A stretch of 64,000 bases of DNA from Aequorivita sp. (GTDB taxonomy: Bacteria > Bacteroidota > Bacteroidia > Flavobacteriales > Flavobacteriaceae): assembly GCA_030690315.1 (NCBI GenBank), contig JAUYGY010000028.1, positions 1 through 64,000 of the forward strand, in the 5' to 3' direction. Each line of letters starts with the position of its first letter. Within the stretch, counting starts at the first letter, position 1. Of this stretch, positions 25,407 to 34,714 are shown in pieces. Under the pieces are notes generated by a model that saw nothing but the letters and a program-made list of their open reading frames with translations, was not told where the DNA came from and did no database searches. A program made the translations under genes and the position numbers.

Positions 25407-25571
25407 ATGAAAAAACATCTTGTTATTGCCCTATTAGTCATTGTTGCTATTATCGTTGCTTACTTAACGTTTATAATTGCTTACATCAAAATCGTTATTG
25501 GTGCTATTCTACTAGGAATTTCAGCAATCGCGCTCTTGGCCGTTTGGATTATGTGGAAAAATAGGGACTGA
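25407..25571 (+). CDS. Small membrane protein, 54 residues
   Basis: An ATG at 25407 opens a 54-codon frame with two hydrophobic helices (HLVIALLVIVAIIVAYLTFI and 'IVIGAILLGISAIALLAVWIM') and a short basic tail ending WKNRD. The stop is 2 bp before the next gene, so it is probably translated and in an operon with the unknown protein and the ABC ATPase. It is not recognised and could be a small membrane subunit. Confidence 0.6.
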   Translation: MKKHLVIALLVIVAIIVAYLTFIIAYIKIVIGAILLGISAIALLAVWIMWKNRD

Positions 25572-25573
25572 TT

Positions 25574-25969
25574 ATGCTAAAGGATATCGAAATTCCCAAA
25601 ACCAAAAATGTACATATTGTTGCCGTAAAGGAATGGGACAAAGATTTTACGGGTCAGCATTGGAATATCTATTTGGTGAACGATCGCGAGGATGAAATTT
25701 CTACAGTTTTGGTGATGTCCCGTGGGAAAAGTGACGATAGAAAAACTTCAACTTTACGTCACGGTTTGGGGAATTTGAAACCAAAAAGCGCTGCAAAAGT
25801 TGAATTTATTCCCACCGAAGTTTTAGGGTTTACCAATGAATATCTGCTCACTTTTTTTGCAGAAAACAAATTATTTGAACGGAATTTCATTTTCGAGCCG
25901 AATAGTATTTCCGAAGAAAATACAGTTAAAATTCCCGTTTTGGAAAGCGAAGGCATTTTAGCGAAATAA
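25574..25969 (+). CDS. Conserved hypothetical protein
   Basis: 131 residues, soluble, no signal peptide or catalytic motif. 'HIVAVKEWDKDFTGQHWNIYL' (in part) followed by 'ISTVLVMSRGKSDDRKTSTLR' suggest an all-beta fold. It sits between the small membrane protein (2-bp gap) and the ABC ATPase (9-bp gap). I do not recognise the family; phenylalanyl-tRNA ligase is sometimes attached to such neighbours by misannotation. Confidence 0.7.
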   Translation: MLKDIEIPKTKNVHIVAVKEWDKDFTGQHWNIYLVNDREDEISTVLVMSRGKSDDRKTSTLRHGLGNLKPKSAAKVEFIPTEVLGFTNEYLLTFFAENKLFERNFIFEPNSISEENTVKIPVLESEGILAK

Positions 25970-25978
25970 TATTTTGTG

Positions 25979-26932
25979 ATGCTAAAAGTTGAAATCAATT
26001 CCTTTTCCTATTCCGAAAAAAATATTTTAAAAGACCTTCATTTCACGCTAAAACCGGGCGAACATCTTAGTATTTTAGGCGAAAGTGGCTGCGGAAAATC
26101 TACACTTTTACATCTTGTTTACGGCTTGCTCCATTTGGAATACGGCAGCATTTATTACAATGAAAAAAAACTGCTCGGTCCCACAAAAACCCTCATTCCC
26201 GGCGAACCATTTATGAAACTCGTGGCTCAGGAATTCAACGTTATGCCTTTTACTACCGTTGCCGAGAACTTAAGCTCGCATCTTTCGGGATTGGATGAGG
26301 AAAAAGATAAAAAACGAATTGACGAATTGTTGGAAGTGGTTGAAATGGAAACCTTCAAAAATACCTTGGTAAAAAACCTCAGCGGCGGTCAAAAACAACG
26401 TGTGGCTTTGGCGAAAGCCTTGGCAAATAAACCTGAAATTCTTTTGCTCGACGAGCCTTTCAGTAATATTGATGTTTTCAGAAAAAATAAATTACAGCGG
26501 AAAATCTTTAGTTATCTGAAAGAAAATAATATTAGTTGCATCACGGCAACCCACGACAGCGAAGAGGCTTTGGCTTTTTCAGATCAAATTTTGATGTTGA
26601 AAAATGGAACCGAGGAACTATTTGGAACGCCGGAATTTATTTATAAAAATGTTTCAACGGAATATCAGGCTGGGTTTTTTGGGGAAGCGAACCTACTCTC
26701 AAAAAGTCTTTTTTCTTCCGAAACCACTTCAGAAAAAATAGTTGTTTTTCCACATCAATTGGAAATTTCAAAAGAAAAAACAAAATTGAAAGTGACCGTG
26801 AAAACCACTTATTTCAAAGGAAGTTTTTATTTAATTGAAACCGATCTTGAAGGCAAACCAGTATTTTTCAACACAGTTTCTCCGTTGAAAAAAGGTGAGG
26901 TTTTTTATTTAAAAATTTCAGAAAAAATTTAA
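25979..26932 (+). CDS. ABC transporter ATP-binding protein (PotA/FbpC type)
   Basis: 317 residues from the ATG at 25979 (a GTG one codon earlier is possible). It has Walker A GESGCGKST, Q-loop 'LVAQEFNVMPF', signature LSGGQKQR, Walker B 'ILLLDEPFSNID' and H-loop 'ATHDSEEAL'. The C-terminal ~80 residues look like a TOBE-type domain, as in iron(III), spermidine and molybdate importers. No permease or binding protein gene is adjacent apart from the 54-residue membrane protein. It overlaps the convergent MDR gene by 4 bp. Confidence 0.88.
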   Translation: MLKVEINSFSYSEKNILKDLHFTLKPGEHLSILGESGCGKSTLLHLVYGLLHLEYGSIYYNEKKLLGPTKTLIPGEPFMKLVAQEFNVMPFTTVAENLSSHLSGLDEEKDKKRIDELLEVVEMETFKNTLVKNLSGGQKQRVALAKALANKPEILLLDEPFSNIDVFRKNKLQRKIFSYLKENNISCITATHDSEEALAFSDQILMLKNGTEELFGTPEFIYKNVSTEYQAGFFGEANLLSKSLFSSETTSEKIVVFPHQLEISKEKTKLKVTVKTTYFKGSFYLIETDLEGKPVFFNTVSPLKKGEVFYLKISEKI

Positions 26933-27924
26933 ACTACTACAATCATCTTCCCTTTATTCTTTCCTTCAAACAAATCAATAAACGCCTGTGGGATATTTTC
27001 AAACCCTTCAACTACCGTTTCCAAATAGTTGAGTTTATCTTCCTCCATCCATTGTGCCAATCGCCTTTGGGCGGGCCCAAAATCCTTCACGAAATCACGC
27101 ACAGTAAAACCCTGCATCAAGATGCTATTTTTAATGAGCGTAGATTCAACCCGCGGTCCTGTTGGGGTTTTGATTTCATTATAAAGTGAAATCGCGCCAC
27201 AGTTAATCACCCTGCTATATTTATTCATATTTGCCAATGCAGCGTCCAAAATTTCTCCGCCAACGTTATCAAAATACACATCAACACCATCGGGACAGGC
27301 TTCGGCTATAGCCTTTTTCATATTGCTGGTAGTCTTGTAATTAATGGCTGCATCAAAGCCAAATTTCTCTTGGATTCGGTCAATTTTTTCTTCACTGCCG
27401 GCAATACCAACTACGTGGCAACCCTTTATTTTTCCTATTTGACCCACAATACTTCCAACGGCCCCAGCCGCTGCCGAAACCAAAAGTGTTTCGCCCTTTT
27501 CAGGTTTACCTATTTTTTTCAACCCCAAATAAGCAGTAATCCCCGTTAATCCCAAAATGCCTAAATAAGCTTTCAGCGGCGCTTTTTCGCCATCTACTTT
27601 GTTTAATCCTGTTCCATTTGAGGTTTGGAATTGTTTCCACGGAAGCATTCCATTTACGTATTCACCTTTGTTGAAATTCTTATTTTTGGATTCCACAACC
27701 TCAGCAATAATTCCGGATTCCAATGGTTTTCCAACTTCAAAGGGGGCTATGTATGATTTTTCGTCGCGCATTCGTCCGCGCAAATATGGATCCACGGAAA
27801 CGTATTTAGTTTTCAACAGTATTTCACCATCTTTGGGTTGCGGTTTTTCTTCTTCGGTGAATTCGAAATCTTTAAGGGACGGTTTGCCTTCGGGACGATT
27901 TTTTAGCAGAATTACTTTGTTCAT
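26929..27924 (-). CDS. MDR family NADP-dependent oxidoreductase (CurA/PTGR-like)
   Basis: A zinc-independent medium-chain reductase of 331 residues. 'EVGKPLESGIIAEVVESKNKN', the cofactor segment 'LVSAAAGAVGSIVGQIGKIKG' (both cut) and 'AGSEEKIDRIQEKFGFDAAINYK' fit leukotriene B4 dehydrogenase/2-alkenal reductase relatives. It likely reduces activated alkenes or similar carbonyl compounds with NADPH; the substrate is unknown. Confidence 0.87.
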   Translation of the reverse strand: MNKVILLKNRPEGKPSLKDFEFTEEEKPQPKDGEILLKTKYVSVDPYLRGRMRDEKSYIAPFEVGKPLESGIIAEVVESKNKNFNKGEYVNGMLPWKQFQTSNGTGLNKVDGEKAPLKAYLGILGLTGITAYLGLKKIGKPEKGETLLVSAAAGAVGSIVGQIGKIKGCHVVGIAGSEEKIDRIQEKFGFDAAINYKTTSNMKKAIAEACPDGVDVYFDNVGGEILDAALANMNKYSRVINCGAISLYNEIKTPTGPRVESTLIKNSILMQGFTVRDFVKDFGPAQRRLAQWMEEDKLNYLETVVEGFENIPQAFIDLFEGKNKGKMIVVV

Positions 27925-28060
27925 GGACGCTGTTTTTTAGTTCAGTTTCATAAATTTAAAACATAAAAATGCCAATCACCATACACACATCTTTTTTTTA
28001 ATAAAAGAATAACAAACTTACATTTCTGAAAAGATTAACGAACTTAGCCTTTGGGCACAA

Positions 28061-28068
28061 TATCTTTG
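28061..28068 (+). promoter_or_regulatory. -7 promoter element of the FUSC gene
   Basis: TATCTTTG matches TAnnTTTG, 22 bases before the TTG start at 28091. Confidence 0.55.
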
Positions 28069-28090
28069 CATCTTTCATAAACAAACGCTT

Positions 28091-30325
28091 TTGAAATTCC
28101 CAAAGAACATACTAGGCACCACATTAAAAGATCTCTCAGAATTTTTTAACAGTACCGATTTTTCAAAGGCAATTCTATTGGGAATTGCACTTACAATACC
28201 TATAATCGTGGGCGTTAAATTGGATGCGCTTACAATTGGAATAACCGTAACCGTTGGGGCTTTGCTCGCCTCACCCAGCGATGTTAGCGGAAGCATTCGC
28301 CATAAAATAACGGGTATTCTGTTTGCTACTTCCTTGGCCATGATTGTGAGTTTAATTGGTGGTTATTTGCATCTTTCCCCTTGGGTATTATTTCCTATTC
28401 TCGGCATTTTAATGTTCTCTATTTCCTATCTCGCCATTTATGGATTTCGGGCTTCACTTATAAGTTTTTCTGGACTTTTGGCTTTGGTGCTTAGCTTTTC
28501 AAATGTTTCCGACGGAATGGAACCTTACGAACGAATGCTACTTATTGGCATTGGCGGTCTTTGGTATGCCTCACTTTCACTGCTTAGGCATATTATTTTT
28601 CCCAAAGCGCCAACGGAATATTATCTTTCCAAAACACTAAAACTTACGGCAGATTATGTAAAAACGCGGGGCGAACTGGTTGCCGAGACCGAAGATCGTA
28701 CCGACCTTTTAAAAAAATTGCTCACCATACAAACCGAACTTACCACATCCCACGAAACCCTTCGCGATATTTTAATTTCCAGACGGAAAGGTTCCGGGAA
28801 ATCTGAGTACGAAGGAAAGCGTATGTTGATTTTTGTGCAATTGGTTGACATGCTGGAACTGGCAATGGCAAACCCCGTAAACTATTCCAAAACGGATGAA
28901 CTTTTTGCGCAGAAGCCCGAACAGTTGAAAGATTTTCAAGGACTACTTTTCGCGATGAGCAGTCGGTTGAATGCAATTGGGGAAAATCTTTCCACGCCCA
29001 AAAAACTTCGGAATAGCAGTAAAATTGAAGAATATCAGCAAAGAATTAAGCAGGGAATTGCAGGATTTTCTTCCGATGAAAATGAAACCTTCGATGAAAA
29101 TTGGGTGATGCTAAAAAATCTTTTCAAATATCAAAAAGAGCAAATAAAGAAGATCGAAAAAATTGAATGGCTTTTGAAAAACCCGGCACAGCGTGAGATC
29201 TCATCGCTCAAAAAAGATGATACACGCAGATTTTTGACGAAACAGAATTATGATTTTGAAGTTTTGGCTGAAAATTTTAATATGCGCTCCCCTATTTTTA
29301 AACATTCCCTGCGGCTTGCGGTTATGACAATGATTGGCTACGGGGTGGGAATGCTGTTTTCTCTACAAAATCCATATTGGATCCTGCTTACGTTAATCGT
29401 TATCATGCGTCCCACTTTCGGCCTCACGAAAACCCGTTCAAAAGAAAGAACAATTGGCACATTGCTTGGCGGGGCACTGGCAGTTGGCATTGTTTTACTC
29501 ACGCAGAACACAACTGTTTATGGCATTTTGGCAATCGTATCACTGATAATTGCCTTTTCCATGGTGCAGCGTAATTATAAGGCTTCGGCCACTTTTATCA
29601 CACTGAGTGTGGTTTTTATCTATGCGCTTTTACGGCCGGATATTTTTAATGTAATTCAATATCGAGTAACCGATACGCTCATTGGTGCTGGGTTGGCAAC
29701 TTTGGGGAATTTACTGCTGTGGCCCGCTTGGGAAATCCAAGGAATACAAAAAACCCTGCTGGGAACCATTAAGGCAAACAGAATTTATTTGGAAGAAATT
29801 ATTGGTTTTTATAACAAAAAAGGAAACATTCCATCAGAATATAAAGTAGCTCGAAAAAAGGCATTTTTGGAAATGTCTGAGCTCAGTTCATCTTTTCAAC
29901 GGATGACGCAGGAGCCAAAATCAAAGCAGAAAAATCTTGATAAAGTTTATGAAATTGCTGTGCTGAATCATACATTTTTGTCTTCGATGGCGTCGTTGAG
30001 TACTTATATTTTAAACAACCCCACCACCCCCGCATCAGAAAATTTCAATAAGGTTTCTTCCAAAATTGTCCAAAATCTTTTGGATGCTGAAAATGTTTTG
30101 AAGAAAAGTGTTTCTTTAGAAGCTGAAAAAAGTGATCTTGATTCGGTCGACATTTTTGAAACAACTTTTGGAAAAAATATGGCTATTTATGAATCTCAAA
30201 CAAAATTAAAAGAAGATGATTTCCATTCAACAATTGAAGAGGCCCATTTGGTTCGCGAACAGCTGAAATGGCTGCTGGCAATGAGCAAAAAAATGCCTAA
30301 ATTATTACGTGAAATGGAATTGTAG
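28091..30325 (+). CDS. FUSC/YccS family inner-membrane protein
   Basis: 744 residues with the FUSC layout: an N-terminal block of about six helices (~20-170), a long helical cytoplasmic region (~180-400) and a second block of helices ('PIFKHSLRLAVMTMIGYGVGM', then 'NPYWILLTLIVIMRPTFGLT' and 'RTIGTLLGGALAVGIVLL'), then a helical tail. Relatives include YccS and aromatic acid exporters (AaeB), so an efflux role is possible. The start is TTG; a promoter directly upstream supports it. Confidence 0.84.
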   Translation: MKFPKNILGTTLKDLSEFFNSTDFSKAILLGIALTIPIIVGVKLDALTIGITVTVGALLASPSDVSGSIRHKITGILFATSLAMIVSLIGGYLHLSPWVLFPILGILMFSISYLAIYGFRASLISFSGLLALVLSFSNVSDGMEPYERMLLIGIGGLWYASLSLLRHIIFPKAPTEYYLSKTLKLTADYVKTRGELVAETEDRTDLLKKLLTIQTELTTSHETLRDILISRRKGSGKSEYEGKRMLIFVQLVDMLELAMANPVNYSKTDELFAQKPEQLKDFQGLLFAMSSRLNAIGENLSTPKKLRNSSKIEEYQQRIKQGIAGFSSDENETFDENWVMLKNLFKYQKEQIKKIEKIEWLLKNPAQREISSLKKDDTRRFLTKQNYDFEVLAENFNMRSPIFKHSLRLAVMTMIGYGVGMLFSLQNPYWILLTLIVIMRPTFGLTKTRSKERTIGTLLGGALAVGIVLLTQNTTVYGILAIVSLIIAFSMVQRNYKASATFITLSVVFIYALLRPDIFNVIQYRVTDTLIGAGLATLGNLLLWPAWEIQGIQKTLLGTIKANRIYLEEIIGFYNKKGNIPSEYKVARKKAFLEMSELSSSFQRMTQEPKSKQKNLDKVYEIAVLNHTFLSSMASLSTYILNNPTTPASENFNKVSSKIVQNLLDAENVLKKSVSLEAEKSDLDSVDIFETTFGKNMAIYESQTKLKEDDFHSTIEEAHLVREQLKWLLAMSKKMPKLLREMEL

Positions 30326-30335
30326 AATATTGGCT

Positions 30336-30794
30336 TTATTTTACATTCGTGATTTTATAAACATTTCCATTAAGGTTAAACTCATCTCCTTTTATTTTTC
30401 CCGATAAAAGCAACCCAACTGGTGAATTTAAAGCAACACATAAGTAGTCTGTTTTTGCGATGGAAACGGTGCCAATGGAAAGGCTGATGAAATAGGTGAA
30501 TCTATCAGTATAAACCAAACTTCCCAACCGTGCATAATCTGAGGTGGCGTTAACGTCAATTTTTTTGAGGAGCTGAACACTTTTTTCTATTTCGTTTAAC
30601 TGTTTCCCCGTATTTTCACGATCAATCTGCAGCATCGCCCTGCCCGTTTCGTGCTTGTCGCCACTACTACTTTTTGCTTCTTCAAGCAACGATTCGTCAA
30701 TATCTGCAATGGTCTGTTTTATTTTGGAATAACGGTTGCCAATCTGATTTTGGCAGTGCTGGAGCAATTCAGTTTTTAGGGCTACTGTATTCAT
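30336..30794 (-). CDS. GreA/GreB-like C-terminal domain protein
   Basis: 152 residues. An N-terminal coiled coil ('ADIDESLLEEAKSSSGDKHET') is followed by a C-terminal domain with 'VALNSPVGLLLSGKIKGDEFN', which resembles the FKBP-like end of GreA ('SPIGxALLGKKxGD'). In many flavobacterial genomes such proteins carry the label 3-oxoacyl-ACP synthase, but no thiolase-fold motif is present. Whether it acts on RNA polymerase is unknown. It is the last gene of the FAD oxidase-mtgA operon. Confidence 0.65.
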   Translation of the reverse strand: MNTVALKTELLQHCQNQIGNRYSKIKQTIADIDESLLEEAKSSSGDKHETGRAMLQIDRENTGKQLNEIEKSVQLLKKIDVNATSDYARLGSLVYTDRFTYFISLSIGTVSIAKTDYLCVALNSPVGLLLSGKIKGDEFNLNGNVYKITNVK

Positions 30795-30799
30795 TTCCT

Positions 30800-31504
30800 T
30801 TAATTCTTTTTAACTTCTTTTGGTTCCTTTTTTTCAAGTTTGAATGGACCGTGATAACGCATTTGTCTCATCACCCATTGCGTACGTCTGGCAATATACG
30901 GCCCTGGCGGATTTGCTCTATAGCGTTGTGGACTGGGTAAAATTGAAGCAATAGCAGCAGCATTCTCGGAACGGAGATTTTTTGCCGAGCGTTTAAACCA
31001 ATATTGCGAAGCGGCTTCGGCGCCAAAAACACCGTCGCCCATTTCAATACTGTTTAAGTAAACTTCCATAATACGCTCTTTGCTCCAAAGTGTTTCAATG
31101 AGCAACGTGAAATAGGCCTCCAATCCCTTTCTAAACCACGTACGGCCAGGCCACAGAAATGCGTTCTTTGCGGTCTGTTGTGAAATCGTGCTTCCTCCAC
31201 GAATTTTTTTTCCTTTTTTATTGTTTTCCAATGCTTTTTCAATGGCTGTCCTACTAAATCCGTTGTGGCTTAAAAAAGTTTGGTCCTCGGCACAGATAAC
31301 AGCTAATTGCAAATAGGGCGAAATTTCTTCAATTGGTACCCAATCGTGGCGTGTTTGGTACTTTTCATCGCCTTCAATAGAGCGAATTGCCATCAATGGC
31401 GTGTATGGCACGGGGACGAATTTGTAGATAAGTACCCACAAAACCGAAAGCCCAATGAACCAAAGGAAAAGTTTTAAAAGGAATTTGAATATTTTTTTTA
31501 TCAT
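30800..31504 (-). CDS. mtgA: Monofunctional peptidoglycan transglycosylase
   Basis: A glycosyltransferase family 51 enzyme that polymerises lipid II glycan chains at the inner membrane. 234 residues from the ATG at 31504; an upstream start would add 24 atypical residues. It has an N-terminal membrane anchor ('FLLKLFLWFIGLSVLWVLIY'), the catalytic Glu in 'AVICAEDQTFLSHNGF', 'RGGSTISQQTAKNAFLW' and 'KERIMEVYLNSIEMGDGVFG'. The ATG overlaps the stop of the upstream FAD oxidase (ATGA). Confidence 0.93.
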   Translation of the reverse strand: MIKKIFKFLLKLFLWFIGLSVLWVLIYKFVPVPYTPLMAIRSIEGDEKYQTRHDWVPIEEISPYLQLAVICAEDQTFLSHNGFSRTAIEKALENNKKGKKIRGGSTISQQTAKNAFLWPGRTWFRKGLEAYFTLLIETLWSKERIMEVYLNSIEMGDGVFGAEAASQYWFKRSAKNLRSENAAAIASILPSPQRYRANPPGPYIARRTQWVMRQMRYHGPFKLEKKEPKEVKKN

Positions 31505-32616
31505 ACAAACGAAGCTAATTGTTTCCCGATTGAACTGCCAATTGCAACGCCCATTCCGCCAAGACGGACCCCGCAAAAAACGTTTTCTGAAACGGCTTTT
31601 ATAATTGGTTTTTTCTGTTTTCCCATTCCCATAATGCCGCTCCAGCGATGGTCAATTTCAAAAGATTGTGTGGGTAAAATTACGGTTTTAAGTAACTCCT
31701 CCAACTTGTTTTGGACCAATTGTGTCAATTCCATTTCGGTGGTTTCCTCAGTTTTAAAATCAAGATTTCGGCCGCCACCAAATAAAATTCTATTGTCAAT
31801 ATTTCTGAAATAGTAATAGCCTTTATCTAAATGGAAAGTACCTTTTATTTTTAGGTTTTCAATCGGTTTTGTAACCAAAACCTGCGCTCGGGCTGGTTGT
31901 ACATCTTCCTCTAAAAATTGTTTTGCGAAACCATTTGTGGCGATAAAAACTTTTTTCACTGAAATAGTTTTGGAAGAATTTAGTTGAAGTGAAACAGCTT
32001 CGCCATCGTCTAAAATATTTGTAATTTCTGATGAATTCACTATCAAAATATTTTCTTCCGAAGCTTTTTTTATGAGGCCGAGCATCATTTTTCCTGTGTC
32101 AATCTGTCCTTCAAAGGCACTAAAAATAAGTTGTGGTTGAATGTTTTTAAACCCGAAATGATTTTCTTTCACAGAAAAAACTTCAGCATTAAAAATAGGT
32201 TTCAACAATTGGTTTACAAAGTCAATTTGTGATTTACAAGTTTCAAAAAGTTCAACATCCTCGTTTGTAAAAAGTTCGTAGCCGCCGTATTCCGCATAAT
32301 CTAATTGTTCATCACCGAGGGTTTTTCGCAATAATTTTAAACCTTCAACTCTGTTTTCTACAAGTTGGATTACTTCTTCCTCGGAATGGTTTTTTAAATC
32401 TTCCAAAATTTCTGAAATACTTCCGAAGCAAGCAAATCCGGCATTTTTGGTGCTCGCTCCGCTGGGAAGAATGCCACGTTCAAAAACTACAATTTTACTT
32501 TTTGGATGCTTTTTTCGAAGTTCCAAGGCGCAGTTTAAACCCACTATTCCACTACCAATTACAGCGAAATCGATGTTTGATAACCACGTTTTATATTCCC
32601 AAAAGGAAAGATTCAT
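31501..32616 (-). CDS. FAD-dependent oxidoreductase (DAO family)
   Basis: 371 residues from the ATG at 32616, supported by a -7 element just upstream; a longer start at 32673 is unlikely. The N-terminal FAD motif is 'FAVIGSGIVGLNCALELRKK', followed by the D-amino-acid/glycine oxidase pattern 'GASTKNAGFACFG' and, near the C-terminus, 'HRWSGIMGMGKQKKPI' and 'GVRLGGMGVAIGSSIG'. It oxidises an unknown amine or amino acid. It is the first gene of the operon with mtgA. Confidence 0.86.
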   Translation of the reverse strand: MNLSFWEYKTWLSNIDFAVIGSGIVGLNCALELRKKHPKSKIVVFERGILPSGASTKNAGFACFGSISEILEDLKNHSEEEVIQLVENRVEGLKLLRKTLGDEQLDYAEYGGYELFTNEDVELFETCKSQIDFVNQLLKPIFNAEVFSVKENHFGFKNIQPQLIFSAFEGQIDTGKMMLGLIKKASEENILIVNSSEITNILDDGEAVSLQLNSSKTISVKKVFIATNGFAKQFLEEDVQPARAQVLVTKPIENLKIKGTFHLDKGYYYFRNIDNRILFGGGRNLDFKTEETTEMELTQLVQNKLEELLKTVILPTQSFEIDHRWSGIMGMGKQKKPIIKAVSENVFCGVRLGGMGVAIGSSIGKQLASFV

Positions 32617-32634
32617 TTTACTGCTATTTAAGAA

Positions 32635-32642
32635 CAAATATA
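32635..32642 (-). promoter_or_regulatory. -7 promoter element of the FAD oxidase operon
   Basis: TATATTTG on the minus strand, 18 bases upstream of the ATG at 32616; it favours this start. Confidence 0.5.
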
Positions 32643-32693
32643 CTTTGGAAAACATCCAATTTACCTCCTCCAAAGATGGAATTTTTTCGTTAT

Positions 32694-32745
32694 AAAAAAA
32701 GCACCAAACTCCAATGTTTTATTTTTGGAATTTGGTGCTTGTAAT
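32694..32745 (-). terminator. Terminator after accC
   Basis: AGCACCAAACTCCAA (32700-32714) pairs with TTGGAATTTGGTGCT (32725-32739), one mismatch in 15. On the minus strand it is followed by a T run (A7 at 32694-32700). Confidence 0.85.
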
Positions 32746-32761
32746 TTATTATTTAGATGAA

Positions 32762-34114
32762 TTATTCCTCTTCGGGTTCGTTCATTTTAAATGTGTTCAT
32801 GAATGCCGTGGTGTAATTTCCGGCAACATAATCCGGCTCGTCCATCAACTGGCGGTGGAAAGGAATGGTGGTCTTTACTCCTTCAATTACAAATTCGTCC
32901 AAAGCACGCTTCATTTTGCTAATCGCTTCCTCGCGCGTTTGTGCGGTTGTAATTAGTTTCGCGATCATAGAATCATAGTTTGGCGGAATCGTATATCCTG
33001 CATAAACGTGTGTATCCAAACGAACGCCGTGGCCTCCCGGCGCATGTAAAACAGTAATTTTTCCCGGCGAAGGGCGGAAGTCGTTATACGGATCTTCTGC
33101 GTTTATTCTGCATTCTATAGCGTGGAGCTGCGGAGTGTAGTTTTTTCCTGAAATAGGCACTCCAGCTGCAACCAAAATCTGCTCGCGGATAAGATCGTAA
33201 TCGATAACTTGTTCCGTAATTGGATGCTCTACTTGAATACGTGTATTCATCTCCATAAAGTAGAAATTCCGGTGTTTGTCTACCAAAAATTCTATGGTTC
33301 CCGCGCCTTCATATTTAATGAATTCAGCAGCTTTTACAGCGGCAAGGCCCATATCGTTACGAAGTTTTTTCGTCATAAACGGACTTGGGGTTTCTTCGGT
33401 AAGTTTTTGGTGGCGACGTTGAATGGAACAGTCACGCTCACTTAAATGGCACGCTCTTCCCGTACTGTCGCCTACAATTTGAATTTCAATATGGCGTGGC
33501 TCTTCAATGAGTTTTTCCATATACATTCCGTCATTTCCAAAGGCTGCCGAGGCTTCTTGACGGGCGCTTTCCCATGCTTTTTTTAGTTCGTCTTTTTTCC
33601 AAACGGCGCGCATTCCCTTTCCACCACCACCGGCGGTGGCTTTCAACATTACGGGGTAGCCAACTTCTTCGGCGAGTTTTTCACATTTTTCGTAAGATTC
33701 AATGATGCCCTCGCTTCCGGGAACGGTTGGTACACCGGCTGCATTCATTGTAGATTTTGCAGAAGCCTTATCGCCCATTCGCTCAATCATTTCTGGGGAA
33801 GCACCAATGAATTTTATACCGTGCTCTTGACAAATTTTTGAAAATTTTGAATTTTCAGAAAGAAATCCGTAGCCAGGATGAATCGCATCTGCGTTGGTTA
33901 TTTCCGCAGCGGCGATAATGCTCGACATTTTTAAGTAGCTTAAATTACTTGGGGGTGGGCCAATACACACGGCTTCATCTGCAAACCGAACGTGAAGGCT
34001 TTCCGCATCGGCTGTAGAGTAAACGGCTACAGTTTTGATACCCATCTCGCGGCAGGTGCGAATAATTCGCAATGCAATTTCGCCCCTATTTGCTATTAAT
34101 ATCTTTTTAAACAT
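32762..34114 (-). CDS. accC: Acetyl-CoA carboxylase, biotin carboxylase subunit
   Basis: Carboxylates the biotin on AccB with bicarbonate and ATP, the first step of fatty acid synthesis. The ATG at 34114 gives 450 residues, normal; 11 upstream in-frame codons were dropped because they lie in a repeat. Seen are '[20 protein letters not shown]', the ATP-grasp loop '[15 protein letters not shown]', '[13 protein letters not shown]' and '[17 protein letters not shown]'. It lies downstream of accB, separated by a hairpin-forming heptad repeat. Confidence 0.96.
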   Translation of the reverse strand: MFKKILIANRGEIALRIIRTCREMGIKTVAVYSTADAESLHVRFADEAVCIGPPPSNLSYLKMSSIIAAAEITNADAIHPGYGFLSENSKFSKICQEHGIKFIGASPEMIERMGDKASAKSTMNAAGVPTVPGSEGIIESYEKCEKLAEEVGYPVMLKATAGGGGKGMRAVWKKDELKKAWESARQEASAAFGNDGMYMEKLIEEPRHIEIQIVGDSTGRACHLSERDCSIQRRHQKLTEETPSPFMTKKLRNDMGLAAVKAAEFIKYEGAGTIEFLVDKHRNFYFMEMNTRIQVEHPITEQVIDYDLIREQILVAAGVPISGKNYTPQLHAIECRINAEDPYNDFRPSPGKITVLHAPGGHGVRLDTHVYAGYTIPPNYDSMIAKLITTAQTREEAISKMKRALDEFVIEGVKTTIPFHRQLMDEPDYVAGNYTTAFMNTFKMNEPEEE

Positions 34115-34131
34115 AGTTTTTCTTAAATAAC

Positions 34132-34188
34132 AAATTCCAAATTCCAAATTCCAAAGGTTTGGAATTTGCGATTTGGGATTTGGAGTTT
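34132..34188. repeat. Inverted heptad repeat between accB and accC
   Basis: (AAATTCC) three times, AAAGG, then TTTGGAA/TTTGCGA/TTTGGGA/TTTGGAG. The two halves are complementary and can fold into a long hairpin in the accB-accC transcript. Confidence 0.85.
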
Positions 34189-34192
34189 ACAT

Positions 34193-34681
34193 TTACGATG
34201 GATCTACTAAAAATAAAGGTTGGTCAAATTCAACAGGAGAAGAATCGTCAATCAAAACCTTCACAATTTTTCCCGAAACCTCGCTTTCAATCTCGTTGAA
34301 AAGCTTCATTGCTTCAATTACACAAAGTACATCACCTGCACTTATCGTGCTTCCCACTTCAACAAAAACGGGTTTGTCTGGAGAAGGTTTCCTATAAAAA
34401 GTACCGATGATTGGCGACTTGATAGTTATAAATTTTGAATCTGCCGCATCCGATGGGGCTTCAGCTGAATTAGCTGGGGGTGTTGGCGCTACAGTTTGGG
34501 GTTGCATGTTCATCTGCGGTTGCGACATTGCGGGCATTTGGTGAATATAGGTGGTTTCGCCCCTGTCATTTTCAGATCCCGTTTTTATTGTGATTTTTAT
34601 GTCGTCCGTTTCGATTTTAACTTCGCTGGCTCCGCTTTTTGCCACAAACTTGATTAAGTTTTGAATGTCCTTTAAATCCAT
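34193..34681 (-). CDS. accB: Acetyl-CoA carboxylase, biotin carboxyl carrier protein
   Basis: 162 residues. The N-terminal helix and a Pro/Ala/Gln-rich linker (~45-78) lead to a biotinyl domain with the target Lys126 in 'VIEAMKLFNEIE'. It carries carboxybiotin between AccC and the carboxyltransferase (not in the window). It lies 33 bp downstream of fabH. Confidence 0.95.
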   Translation of the reverse strand: MDLKDIQNLIKFVAKSGASEVKIETDDIKITIKTGSENDRGETTYIHQMPAMSQPQMNMQPQTVAPTPPANSAEAPSDAADSKFITIKSPIIGTFYRKPSPDKPVFVEVGSTISAGDVLCVIEAMKLFNEIESEVSGKIVKVLIDDSSPVEFDQPLFLVDPS

Positions 34682-34714
34682 AATAATAGAGTTTAGTCTT
34701 TTTCGTTGGTAAAT

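Noticed and set aside
30336..30794. 3-oxoacyl-ACP synthase annotation often given to this family
   Set aside because: No thiolase-fold motifs or catalytic Cys; the C-terminus resembles GreA instead.
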